From positions 1-52,506 of the forward strand of contig JAJEEM010000035.1 of assembly GCA_022820995.1 (NCBI GenBank): 52,506 nt of DNA. Reading direction: 5' to 3'. A program made the position numbers and the translations under genes. Shown piece by piece: positions 42,294 to 51,445 of the stretch. Position 1 is the first letter of the stretch. Every line of letters begins with the position of its first letter. The notes below the pieces were generated by a model that saw nothing but the letters and a program-made list of their open reading frames with translations, did not search any database and had not been told where the DNA came from. This DNA comes from Gemmatimonadota bacterium. Lineage in GTDB: Bacteria; Gemmatimonadota; Gemmatimonadetes; Palauibacterales; Palauibacteraceae.

Positions 42294-44555
42294 ATGAGCG
42301 AACGGCACATGGGGCTCTACGCCGCGACGGCGCTCGGCGTCGGCGCGATCGTGGGGGGCGGGATCCTCGCCCTCGCCGGCGTCGCGTTCGCGGCCGCGGG
42401 CCCCGCCGCGATCCTCGCCTTCGCCTTCAACGGGGGGATCGCCTTTCTCACGGCGATGAGCTTCGCCCGCCTCGCGCGCCGCTTCCCGGAATCCGGCGGC
42501 ATCTACACGTACGCGAAGAAGGTGCTCTCGATCGAGGTCGCGTTCATCGTGGGCTGGGTCGTCTGGTTCGCCTCCATCGTGGCGGGCGTGCTGTACGCGC
42601 TGGGCTTCGCCGCCTTTCTCGTCGAAGGCCTCCTGCGTCTGACCCCCGTGCTCGGCTTCGGGTGGGACTGGGTCGCACAGGGGTGGGTCCAGGTGGGCCT
42701 CGCGATCGCCGCCGTGGGCGCCTACACGATCCTGCTCGTCCAGAGGACGGCCGGCGGAGGGAACGCGGCGACGATCGGCAAGGTCGTCGTGTTCGCCGTC
42801 CTCATTGTCGGGGGCTTCATCGCGTGGCTCGCGGGCTCGCCCGCCGAGGCGCTCGAGCGGTTGAGTCCGTTCGCCCCGGAGGGTTCCCTCGGCCTCCTGC
42901 AGGCCATGGGCTACACCTTCATCGCGCTGCAGGGGTTCGACCTCATCGCGGCCGTCGGGGGAGAGGTGCGGGATTCGGAACGCACCGTGCCGCGGGCGAT
43001 GTATCTCTCGCTCGGGATCGCGCTCGTCGTCTACATCCCGCTGCTGATCGTCGTCTCGACCGTGGGCGCGCCACCGGAGGGCATCCAGGCGGCGGCCCAG
43101 GCGCGCCCGGAAGGGCTCGTGGCCGAGGCGGCGGAGCGTTTCATGGGTCCGGCGGGGTACTGGCTCGTCATCGGCGCGGGTCTTCTGTCGATGCTGTCGG
43201 CGCTCCACGCGAACGTGTTCGGGGCCTCTCGCGTCGCGTTCTCGATGGCGCGCGACCGGACGCTGCCGCACCGGGTGGGCGAGATGCGGGGGCGGACGGG
43301 GACGCCCGCGATGGCGGTGGTCGCGACGGGCGCCATGATGACGCTCATTGTCGTCGCGGTCGGGAACGTCGCCGCCGCGGGCGCCGCCTCCAGCCTCATC
43401 TTCCTGATTTCGTTCGCCATGGTCCACTGGGCGGCGATGCTGGCGCGGATGCGCTCCGGGCACCCGCGTCCCGCCACGCTTCCGGTCGTCGGCGCCGCGC
43501 TGTGCGTGGGGCTCGCGACCTTCCAGGCCATCGCGGTTCCCGAGGCGGGGCGGGTGGTCGCGGTGTGGCTCGGCCTCGGCGCGGTGCTGTACCTGACGCT
43601 GCTCGCGCCGGGCGCCCGTCTGGCGGACGCGAGCGCCCAGGCGCGCGATCCGGACCTTGCCCGGCTGCGGGGGCGCAGCCCGCTCGTCCTCGTCCCCGTC
43701 GCGAATCCGGCGAGCGCGGCGAGTCTCGTCGATATCGCGAACACGGTTCGCGCGCCGGGCGTGGGCCGGATTCTCCTGCTGTCGGTGATTCCGAGGGAGG
43801 GTCGTCCCGCCCTGTCCATCGATGCCGCGGTCCAGGATGCGAAGGACATTCTGGGCGAATCCCTGGGACACGGCATCGAGGACTCGATCTCTCTGGAGAC
43901 GCTGTTCACCATCGCGTCGGACGTATGGGGCGAGATCGCCCGCGTGGCCAACAGCCGTACCTGCGAGACCTTGCTCATGGGGCTGTCGCGGCTCACGGAG
44001 CCCGGGGTCGAGTCGCGGCTCGAAGGCCTCATCTCCAGGGTCGGAGCGGACGTGGTCATCGTGCGGGCGCCGCCCCGCTGGCGGATCGAGAGGGCGGCGC
44101 GCATCCTCGTCCCGGTGAAGGGGCGACGCGACCACAGCGAACTGCGCGCCCGCCTGCTCGGCAGCCTTTCGCGCTCCTCGGAGCCGGCCGTGACGTTCCT
44201 GCGCACGCTCCCGTCCGACGCTTCCCCCGACCGGCGGCGAAGGGTCGAGCGCACCGTCCGGCAGCTCGCCAGGGATGAAGCCGCGGGTCCCTACGGCGTC
44301 GAATTCGAATACGCCGATGACCCGGTCGAGCCGATTGTGCGAATGGGAGAGGGGAGCGACCTCGTGGTGATGGGGATGGAACGGCGCGCCCGGGGCGAGC
44401 CGGCGATCGGCGCCTTCGCGCTGGAAGTGGCCCGGAGGACGGACGTGCCGCTCATCCTGCTCGGCCGGCGGCGCCACGCCGGGACGCTCGCCGCGCGCGG
44501 GCTCGCGCAGGCGATGTCGACGATTCAGCGACCGGGGCAGAGGTCGGAACCGTGA
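42294..44555 (+). CDS. APC-family amino acid permease with universal stress protein domains
   Basis: 753 residues. Residues 1-440 are an amino acid/polyamine permease with about 12 hydrophobic segments: GVGAIVGGGILAL (unwound helix 1), FARLARRFPESGGIYTYAKK and GYTFIALQGFDLIAAVGGEVRD. Residues about 460-600 and 605-740 are two UspA-like domains (SPLVLVPVANPASAASL; AARILVPVKG, and VVMGMERRARGE corresponding to the nucleotide-loop region). Usp-linked permeases are known; the soluble half probably senses nucleotides and controls transport. Its stop overlaps the next transporter start (GTGA), so the two are made together. Confidence 0.85.
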   Translation: MSERHMGLYAATALGVGAIVGGGILALAGVAFAAAGPAAILAFAFNGGIAFLTAMSFARLARRFPESGGIYTYAKKVLSIEVAFIVGWVVWFASIVAGVLYALGFAAFLVEGLLRLTPVLGFGWDWVAQGWVQVGLAIAAVGAYTILLVQRTAGGGNAATIGKVVVFAVLIVGGFIAWLAGSPAEALERLSPFAPEGSLGLLQAMGYTFIALQGFDLIAAVGGEVRDSERTVPRAMYLSLGIALVVYIPLLIVVSTVGAPPEGIQAAAQARPEGLVAEAAERFMGPAGYWLVIGAGLLSMLSALHANVFGASRVAFSMARDRTLPHRVGEMRGRTGTPAMAVVATGAMMTLIVVAVGNVAAAGAASSLIFLISFAMVHWAAMLARMRSGHPRPATLPVVGAALCVGLATFQAIAVPEAGRVVAVWLGLGAVLYLTLLAPGARLADASAQARDPDLARLRGRSPLVLVPVANPASAASLVDIANTVRAPGVGRILLLSVIPREGRPALSIDAAVQDAKDILGESLGHGIEDSISLETLFTIASDVWGEIARVANSRTCETLLMGLSRLTEPGVESRLEGLISRVGADVVIVRAPPRWRIERAARILVPVKGRRDHSELRARLLGSLSRSSEPAVTFLRTLPSDASPDRRRRVERTVRQLARDEAAGPYGVEFEYADDPVEPIVRMGEGSDLVVMGMERRARGEPAIGAFALEVARRTDVPLILLGRRRHAGTLAARGLAQAMSTIQRPGQRSEP

Positions 44556-46909
44556 CGGCCGACGTCATCATCGTCCTCGCCATCGTCGCGGTGGCGGTCG
44601 TCCTCTTCGTCACGGAGTGGGTCCGCTACGACGGCGTGGCGCTCATGGTGCTCCTCTCCCTGGCGATCTCCGGCGTCATTCCGATGGCGCGCGCCATCGA
44701 GGGCTTCGCCAACCCCGCCGTGGTTACGATCGCGGCCGTGCTCGTACTGAGCAGCGGGCTCTACAAGACCGGCGTCGCGAACGTCGTCGGCGCGCAGGTG
44801 TTGCGGCTCGCGGGGGACTCTCAGGTGCGGGTCACGGCGCTGCTCATGCTCACGTCGGGACTCATGTCGGGGGTGATGAACAACACGGCGGCGGTCGCGC
44901 TCCTCATCCCCGTCGTGATCGACATCTCCCGCCGCCTCGGCATGCGTCCCTCCCGGCTGCTGATCCCGCTTTCGTTCGCCGCTCTCCTCGGCGGCATGAC
45001 GACACTCATCGGGACGGGGCCCAACATCCTCCTCTCAAGCATACTCGAGCGCATGGGGCAGGGCGGATTCGGCTTCTTCGCCTTCACGCCCGTCGGCGCG
45101 ACCGCGCTCACCCTGGGGGTCCTGTACGTGGTCCTCGCGGGGAGGCACTTCCTTCCGGACCGTTCCACCGGGGACGACGAAGGGGGCGACGATATCGACC
45201 TGACCGGCCGCTACCATCTGGCCGAGTCGCTGCTCACGCTCCGGATTCCACCGGATTCCGCGCTCGACGGGCGTTCGCTCGTCGAGGCCCGGCTCGGACA
45301 GGCGCTGGGGTACGACCTCCTGGCCGTGCGCCGCAGGGGACACCTGGTGCTGGCGCCGGAGCGGGACTTCCGGCTTCGGAGCGACGACGTGCTCGTCGTG
45401 GAGGGGCGGATCGAGGCGCTCGAGCGCCTGTGCGCCTGGGGTCACCTCGCCAGGCACAGGGAGTCGAACGATGCCCTGGGACGCCTCGTGAGGGACTCGA
45501 CGGTGCTGGCCGAGGTCGAGGTCGCCGAGAAATCGGACCTCGTCGACAGCACCGTTGGGGGCATCGATTTCCGCAACCGGTTCCAGGCGCACGTCGTCGC
45601 GATCCGGCGCGGCGGCCGGGTCCTGAGCGGCTCGTTCCAGGCGATGCGACTCGAGGCGGGGGACGCACTCCTTCTCCTGGGCCGCGAGGACCAGCTCCAG
45701 CAGCTCCGCTACGCGACGGAGTTCTCGGCGATCGGCTGGACGGACATCGGCTCCGCCACCGAGGAGTACGAGCTGTACCGATGGCTGATGCGGCTCCATG
45801 TCCCGGACGGATCCTGGCTGGACGGGAAGACGCTCGCCGCGTCCCGTCTCCGGCGCGCCTTCGACCTCACCGTGCTGGAGATCGAGCGCGAGGACGGCGA
45901 CATCGCCCTGCCTGACGCGTCGGAGCGGATGCGGGCCGGCGACCGCCTCATCGTCGAAGGAGACCCGGCCTGCTTCGCCGTGCTGGAGGCGCTGCAGGCG
46001 CTCGTTCCGGTGGACGAGCGACCCTCGGTCGACGAGCTGGAGTCGGAGGACGTCGGGTTTGCGGAAGTCACGCTCGCTCCGAGTTCGGACCTCGTCGGCA
46101 AGACGCTTCGCGAGATCCTCTTCCGGGAGTCCTACGGACTGAACCTGATCTCGATCTTCCGGGGCGGGCGGGCGTTTCACTCGAACCTCCGCATCTCGCG
46201 CACGGCGCTCGCGTTCGGGGACGCCCTCCTCGTCTACGGGAACCGGAAGAAGATCGCGCTCCTCGCCCGCGACCCGCGATTCCTCGTCCTCCACGGGCAA
46301 CTCCACGAGGTGTTCCGCGTCCACAAGGCGTGGACCGCCAGCGCGATCATGGCGGTGTTCATCGTCGCGGCCTCCCTCAACCTGCTCCCCGTGTACATCG
46401 CGGCGCTTCTCGGCGCGCTCCTGATGGTGTTCACGGGGTGCGTGAAGGGGAACGAGGTCTACACCTTCGTCGAATGGCGGGTCGTCATGCTCCTCGGGGG
46501 GATGCTGGCGCTCGGCCTCGCGATGGAGGACTCCGGCACGGCGGAACTCATCGCCCGCGAAGTCGTGGGGCGGGCGGCGGAGATGGGACCGCGGATCCTC
46601 ATCGCGAGCATCTTCCTCATCTGCGCGCTCGCGGCGCAGTTCGTCCCCACCTCGGCGGTCGCGGTGCTCGTCGCGCCGATCGCGCTCAGCGCCGCGACCG
46701 AACTGGATCTCTCGGCGCGCGCCCTGCTCATGGTCGTGGCCGTGGGCTCCTCCTGCGCCTTCCTGAGCCCCTTCGGCCACCCGGTGAACCTGCTCGTGAT
46801 GGGCGTGGGCGGCTACAAGGTCGTCGACTACACGAAGGTCGGCGCGCCGCTCTTCGTGCTCCTGCTCCTGATGGTCGTCTTCTTCCTCCCCATCGTCTGG
46901 CCGCTCTGA
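44552..46909 (+). CDS. SLC13/DASS-type anion:sodium transporter with four TrkA_C-like domains
   Basis: 785 residues from GTG 44552. Membrane halves: residues 1-215, with MNNTAAVALLIP and LIGTGPN (Na+/anion-binding hairpin), and 590-785, with PTSAVAVLVAP and LSPFGHPVNLLVMG. Between them is a soluble insert of about 350 residues. Four similar segments start near residues 228, 320, 412 and 504, each with the TrkA_C (RCK_C) pattern L..A.L...F...V..I.R.G......l..gD.LlV.G. Two such domains are usual, so this looks like an internal duplication. Likely anions: sulfate, phosphate or dicarboxylate. Co-translated with the APC-Usp permease. Confidence 0.85.
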   Translation: MTADVIIVLAIVAVAVVLFVTEWVRYDGVALMVLLSLAISGVIPMARAIEGFANPAVVTIAAVLVLSSGLYKTGVANVVGAQVLRLAGDSQVRVTALLMLTSGLMSGVMNNTAAVALLIPVVIDISRRLGMRPSRLLIPLSFAALLGGMTTLIGTGPNILLSSILERMGQGGFGFFAFTPVGATALTLGVLYVVLAGRHFLPDRSTGDDEGGDDIDLTGRYHLAESLLTLRIPPDSALDGRSLVEARLGQALGYDLLAVRRRGHLVLAPERDFRLRSDDVLVVEGRIEALERLCAWGHLARHRESNDALGRLVRDSTVLAEVEVAEKSDLVDSTVGGIDFRNRFQAHVVAIRRGGRVLSGSFQAMRLEAGDALLLLGREDQLQQLRYATEFSAIGWTDIGSATEEYELYRWLMRLHVPDGSWLDGKTLAASRLRRAFDLTVLEIEREDGDIALPDASERMRAGDRLIVEGDPACFAVLEALQALVPVDERPSVDELESEDVGFAEVTLAPSSDLVGKTLREILFRESYGLNLISIFRGGRAFHSNLRISRTALAFGDALLVYGNRKKIALLARDPRFLVLHGQLHEVFRVHKAWTASAIMAVFIVAASLNLLPVYIAALLGALLMVFTGCVKGNEVYTFVEWRVVMLLGGMLALGLAMEDSGTAELIAREVVGRAAEMGPRILIASIFLICALAAQFVPTSAVAVLVAPIALSAATELDLSARALLMVVAVGSSCAFLSPFGHPVNLLVMGVGGYKVVDYTKVGAPLFVLLLLMVVFFLPIVWPL

Positions 46910-46947
46910 GCGCGGTTCGGGGTGACCCGAGCCGGCGCGAGGGGTGA

Positions 46948-46968
46948 TTTCGCCCCTTTACGGCGAAA
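46948..46968 (+). terminator. Hairpin downstream of the transporter pair
   Basis: TTTCGCC (46948-46954) pairs with GGCGAAA (46962-46968) around a 7-base loop, followed by a short T-containing run. It sits about 40 bases after the SLC13 stop and 112 before the next gene, so a weak intrinsic terminator is plausible. Confidence 0.4.
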
Positions 46969-47079
46969 ATTTGCGCGACGTGCGACCGCCCCATAGCTTC
47001 GCGGCGCGAATCCGGCGTACAACTTTCACGTTATATAACTCTAAATACAACAATACGTTGGAAGGATAGCATAAAAAAT

Positions 47080-48648
47080 ATGAAGCGCTCCATCATGGCG
47101 ATCGCAGGCAGCGTACTGTTGGTTGTGGCCTGCACCGACGATCCGCTGACCGTGGATCCGGTCGAGGCCGACCGAGTTGCAATCGAAGAGGGTCTGGTAC
47201 GGGTCGTGATGCCCACGTTCGCCGCGATGACCGATGCCGGTCCGGACAAACGGCCGCGCTATCCGTCGGACGATAAGCTTCCCGTGGTGGCGCGCTGGCA
47301 GCTGCCGGCCATGGATCCCGGGGATGAATGGAAGCGTTCCGTCGAGGTCGGCAGCGTCGAGAAGGGTTACTACCACGTTGTCGTCGAGGTCGACGCGAGA
47401 GGGCCGGAAAGCTCGCTCGGACCCTACTTGATCGACGATATCCATCGCGAAACGTGGATGTTCGTGAGCGAAGGCGGCGGGTTCCTCACACCTGACTTCG
47501 AGGAGGACATCTTCCCCGCGCACCTTGCACCGGTGCCTGGTCCGCTCCGGACGCGGCGGCCCCCGGCGAGCCAATCGGCTTTCGCCGCCGCAAGCGTGAG
47601 TCACGATGGCGGCAGCACCGTGTATGTCGAGGTCGGCCATATGAACGACGGTCAGATGGAGCATGGCGTGGGCGCCAAGATCTGGGCGAATACGATCAAC
47701 GCCACGGACCTGGATGACGACGTCCCGGCTCGTCGGGAGACGCGCATAGTGCCGAGCAGCGGAATCGTGGAGTTCACCTGTCCTTCCAGCCCTCATCTGA
47801 TGCTGGAGGGCGGTGCGGACGTGCCGGCCACGAGCTTAGTCAACGGGGCCGGGTACGTTGGCTATTGGGATGCGTACCACAGCGACTGCGGTGACACGAT
47901 CCAGGTCGCTTGGGGTACCCGAAACACTCACGTCCCGTGGACGAATCTCAAGGCAGTGATCCCACGCATCAACGAACATTTCAGCCGTTCCCGGGCGCGC
48001 GTGAAATGGACTCCCGACAAAGACCACAACGGCAACACAGGCTCACGGTACGACCCCGACCGCGACGAGATCATCTTCGCGCACGACACCTACGATGACG
48101 AATGGGTCGCCTCCCACGAGTACGGTCACGCGTTGCACCACAAAGCGCTTGGCGGGGCATGGCCGGCCGACTGCGGCCAGAATCGCCGCATTGACGGTCC
48201 GTCGTCCTACGAGTGCGCGTTTCAGGAGGGATTCGCGAACTACGCCGCCAGCATCGGCACACCCGACAATCTGTGGATCCCGAACATGGAGGGCTTTCAC
48301 ATAAGCAACCGCGCAGCGGAAGTCGAGGGGAACGTCGCCGCGTTATTCCACGATCTGATCGATTCCGGGACCGAGGAAGAAGGCGACAAAACCAGCTACA
48401 GCGCTCCCTATATCGGGAGGGTGTTCGAGACCTGCAGAGTCAGGCGCTCGGGCGTACGCGGGTCGATTCTGAGGGATGACGTGTCAGACTTCGTATGGTG
48501 TCTGGAGAACCGAGTTGACGGGCAAGTCCACGGCAACAATTTCCCCAGGATCGACACTCCGGCCGCCGCCACCGAGTTGGCCACCGAGCCGTCCGATTGG
48601 AGTGCGTCCGACATCCGCTCGACATGGCTCAAGAACGTGGGAAGGTAG
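47080..48648 (+). CDS. Lipoprotein zinc metallopeptidase, HEYGH type
   Basis: 522 residues. Lipobox LLVVAC with Asp-Asp soon after the Cys (TDDPL), which in many Gram-negatives favours inner-membrane retention. The N-terminal half is beta-rich with no family recognised. HEYGHALHH at 346-354 is a zincin motif, with a third-ligand candidate Glu in ECAFQEGFANYAAS about 33 residues on (HExxH...E, gluzincin-like). Several Cys may form disulfides. The 5' region is conspicuously AT-rich (47030-47080) and the ribosome site GGAAGGA is 13 bases from ATG. Two bases separate it from the next lipoprotein gene. Confidence 0.7.
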   Translation: MKRSIMAIAGSVLLVVACTDDPLTVDPVEADRVAIEEGLVRVVMPTFAAMTDAGPDKRPRYPSDDKLPVVARWQLPAMDPGDEWKRSVEVGSVEKGYYHVVVEVDARGPESSLGPYLIDDIHRETWMFVSEGGGFLTPDFEEDIFPAHLAPVPGPLRTRRPPASQSAFAAASVSHDGGSTVYVEVGHMNDGQMEHGVGAKIWANTINATDLDDDVPARRETRIVPSSGIVEFTCPSSPHLMLEGGADVPATSLVNGAGYVGYWDAYHSDCGDTIQVAWGTRNTHVPWTNLKAVIPRINEHFSRSRARVKWTPDKDHNGNTGSRYDPDRDEIIFAHDTYDDEWVASHEYGHALHHKALGGAWPADCGQNRRIDGPSSYECAFQEGFANYAASIGTPDNLWIPNMEGFHISNRAAEVEGNVAALFHDLIDSGTEEEGDKTSYSAPYIGRVFETCRVRRSGVRGSILRDDVSDFVWCLENRVDGQVHGNNFPRIDTPAAATELATEPSDWSASDIRSTWLKNVGR

Positions 48649-48650
48649 GA

Positions 48651-49271
48651 ATGGGCAAGATCCTCGCTGCCGGGGTCGTGACCTTGGTCCTGGCGGTCGG
48701 CTCATGCGACAACGACACGTTCGTCGAAGACACGGGTGCAGAGTTGGCGTTCCAGGTGGCGGGAGGCGGAACCCGCGGCTTGGGCGAGGACGTGCTGACG
48801 CTCAACAACGCCCTCGACGACAGCGCCGGGTTGGGTGGCCTCACGATCGAGGTTTATGGAATCGGGGAAAGGCGGACATTCTCGGCGGCCGACTTCGACC
48901 CCGTGGAGCGCGAGTCGCCAAGCATCGCGGTACCCGATTACGGCACCATCTTCGTCGAGGCGCGGCTCACACAGGAAGGTGGCGACGTAGTGTCCGCTGG
49001 GATTGCGACCTGGCCGCTCCGGGGACCCGGTTACAACTGGGCCATCACCATAAGTCGCGCACCGCATCCAAGCGCCGTGCTCTCAGACGAGGTGGACTTG
49101 ACCAATCCGCCGGAACCGCCGTGGCCGTGCGTATGGCACTGGTGCTACGGCGTCTGGCGCTTCGAGATTCGCGAGGATGCCCGCAACTACGAGAGCGAGG
49201 CGTTCTGGTTGAGCGTGTACCGGCCACCCCGGGAGAGCATTTGCGACAGTCCGGACATCATCTGCTTCTAG
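48651..49271 (+). CDS. Hypothetical lipoprotein downstream of the HEYGH peptidase
   Basis: 206 residues from ATG 48651, preceded by GGGAAGGTAGGA. Lipobox VGSC followed by Asp-Asn-Asp. The mature domain looks beta-rich (GLTIEVYGIGERRTF, DYGTIFVEARLTQEGGD). Near the C terminus there are paired Cys/Trp residues (PWPCVWHWCYGVW) and a Cys pair (CDSPDIICF), suggesting disulfides. No family recognised. Its tight spacing suggests it is a partner, inhibitor or adaptor of the peptidase, by inference. The 140 bases after it contain no gene. Confidence 0.65.
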   Translation: MGKILAAGVVTLVLAVGSCDNDTFVEDTGAELAFQVAGGGTRGLGEDVLTLNNALDDSAGLGGLTIEVYGIGERRTFSAADFDPVERESPSIAVPDYGTIFVEARLTQEGGDVVSAGIATWPLRGPGYNWAITISRAPHPSAVLSDEVDLTNPPEPPWPCVWHWCYGVWRFEIREDARNYESEAFWLSVYRPPRESICDSPDIICF

Positions 49272-49411
49272 CTAGGTCCGAGACCCGAACCCTATCGCGT
49301 CCCCGTCGGCTTTCTCTAGTCCGGCGGGGGCGCGCCGCTCCACTCTCGCGGCGGCTGACGCCCGCTTCTCTCGCAAGACCGACTGCTTCCGTGCCCCTCC
49401 CGTCTCCCACT

Positions 49412-51406
49412 TCAGTCGAGGTGGGCGAGTTCGGTCTCGATCCTCTCCCAGGCTTTGATGAGATCGTCGAGTTCTCCCTGCCGGGCGGTGCGCTCGGTTT
49501 CGAGCGAGCGGACCTCCTCGATCGGGGTCTCCGCATAGAAGGCGGGGTCGGCGAAGAGCTCGTCGATTTCGGCGATGCGGGTCTCGGCGGCTTCGATTCG
49601 CTTCGTCGTGTCGTTCAGCTTTTTGCGGAGCGAGCCGCCGCGGTAGCGGTTCCGGTTTCCCGTCGCTGCGCCTGAGCGGACTCTCCGTCCCGGCGGGGCG
49701 TCGCCCGTGAGCGCGCCGGCGTCGCGGGTTTCGGCGGCGGCGGCGCGGGCGGCGCGCTTCTCCCTCCGGGCCTTGAGGACGACGGTGTCGACGTCGAGGT
49801 GGTCGTCCCCGCAGTAGTGGACGTACTCCTCGTAGCTGCCCTTGAAGTCGCGGATCCCATCCTCGGATATCTCGACGATGCGGGTCGCGAGCTGCGAAAC
49901 GAACCAGCGGTCGTGCGAGACGAGGATGAGGGTTCCGTCGTAGCTCCGGAGCGCCTCCACGAGCGACTCGATGGATTCGAGGTCAAGGTGGTTCGTGGGT
50001 TCGTCGAGAACGAGGACGTTCGGTCGCTCGATCGCCATCCGGCAGAAGACGAGGCGGGCGGCCTCGCCGCCCGAGAGGTTGCCGACCCGTTTCTTCGCGT
50101 CGTCGCCGGAGAAGAGGACGCGCCCCATCTCGCCGCGCACGAAACCGAGCGTCCGGCCCGGGCAGAAGCCCGCGATCCAGTCTTCGGCGGTCTGCCCCGG
50201 CGAGTCGAAGCGGGCCTCCTGGTCCTGCGCGAAGTAGCTCGGGTGGGTTTCGTAGCCCCAGGCGACGCGGCCGGCGTCGGACGCGAGTTCGCCCATGACG
50301 ATCTTGAGCAGGGTGGATTTCCCGATCCCGTTGGGGCCCATGATCGCCATGCGGTCCCCGCGTTCGAGGGTGAGGTCGACGCCGTGGAGGACTTCGTTCA
50401 GTTCTTCGCCGCCGCCGAACGCCTTCTTCACGCCCTCCACGCCGAGCACGGTGCGTCCGCTCGGACGGCGGGACTCGAAGCGGAAGTTCGGATAGCGGCG
50501 GGAGGAGGCCGGGAGCGGCTGCAGCGACTCCGCCTTCTTCTCTATGAGACGCAGTTTGCTCTGGGCCTGCCGCGCCTTGCTCGCCTTGGCCCGGAAGCGG
50601 TCGACGAACTGTCGGTGGTGGGCGATCTCGCGCTCGCGGTTCGCGAGTTCTTTCCCGCGCCTCTCCTGGTCCTCCCTCTTTCGGACGAGATAGTCGTCAT
50701 AGTTGCCCCTGTATGTCGTGACCGTCTCATAGTCGATGTCGAGTATGTGCGTCGCGATATTGTCGAGGAACCGGTGGTCGTGGGAGATGACGACGATCGC
50801 GCCCTTGAACTCCCGCAGGAACTTCTCGAGCCAGCGGATGGAAAGGATGTCGAGGTGGTTCGTCGGCTCGTCGAGGAGGAGGACGTCGGGCGCGCCGGCG
50901 AGGGCCTGGGCGAGCAGCACCCGGAGCTTGAACCCGCCGGAGAGCGTGGAGAGCGGGCGACGGTGAATCTCGCTCGGGAAGCCGAGGCCCTCGAGGATCT
51001 CGCCCGCGCGGGCCTCCGCGGTGTAGCCGTCGTGGCGCTGGAAGATCTCCTCGAGTTCGGAGAAACGGTCGGCGTCGAAGTCCCCGTCCTCCGTCTCGAT
51101 CAGCGCCTCCCGCTCGACCATGGCGCGCCACAGATCGGGGTTCCCCATGAGCGTCGTGCCGAGGATCTCCTCTTCGTCGTGGAGGAAGTGGTCCTGCCGG
51201 AGGACGCCGACCTGGAGGCGCTTCGGTATGGTGACGGACCCCTCCGTCGGGTCCTCGGTCCCCCCGAGGATGTTGAGGAGCGTCGTCTTGCCGGATCCGT
51301 TCGCGCCCACGAGGCCGTAGCACTCGCCGGGGTTGAGGAGGAGGGTCGCGTCGCGGAAGAGGACCTGGCCGCCGAACGCCTTTCCGAGGCCTGAGACGGT
51401 GATCAT
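49412..51406 (-). CDS. ABC-F family ATPase (Uup/EttA-like)
   Basis: 664 residues with two ABC domains and no membrane segments. Domain 1: GANGSGKTTLLN (Walker A), LSGGFKLRVLLAQAL (signature), VLLLDEPTNHLD (Walker B). An interdomain linker of charged helices (about 240-310; RDEDQERRGKELANRERE-type) is followed by domain 2: GPNGIGKSTLLK, LSGGEAARLVF and VLVLDEPTNHLD. The last 80 residues form a C-terminal helical coil (KLNDTTKRIEAAETRI), as in Uup/YheS. ABC-F proteins act on ribosomes; the precise subtype is not determined. Confidence 0.9.
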   Translation of the reverse strand: MITVSGLGKAFGGQVLFRDATLLLNPGECYGLVGANGSGKTTLLNILGGTEDPTEGSVTIPKRLQVGVLRQDHFLHDEEEILGTTLMGNPDLWRAMVEREALIETEDGDFDADRFSELEEIFQRHDGYTAEARAGEILEGLGFPSEIHRRPLSTLSGGFKLRVLLAQALAGAPDVLLLDEPTNHLDILSIRWLEKFLREFKGAIVVISHDHRFLDNIATHILDIDYETVTTYRGNYDDYLVRKREDQERRGKELANREREIAHHRQFVDRFRAKASKARQAQSKLRLIEKKAESLQPLPASSRRYPNFRFESRRPSGRTVLGVEGVKKAFGGGEELNEVLHGVDLTLERGDRMAIMGPNGIGKSTLLKIVMGELASDAGRVAWGYETHPSYFAQDQEARFDSPGQTAEDWIAGFCPGRTLGFVRGEMGRVLFSGDDAKKRVGNLSGGEAARLVFCRMAIERPNVLVLDEPTNHLDLESIESLVEALRSYDGTLILVSHDRWFVSQLATRIVEISEDGIRDFKGSYEEYVHYCGDDHLDVDTVVLKARREKRAARAAAAETRDAGALTGDAPPGRRVRSGAATGNRNRYRGGSLRKKLNDTTKRIEAAETRIAEIDELFADPAFYAETPIEEVRSLETERTARQGELDDLIKAWERIETELAHLD

Positions 51407-51445
51407 GTGAAGTTCATGTGAACGGCTGTGGGGCCCCCGGTCGGG

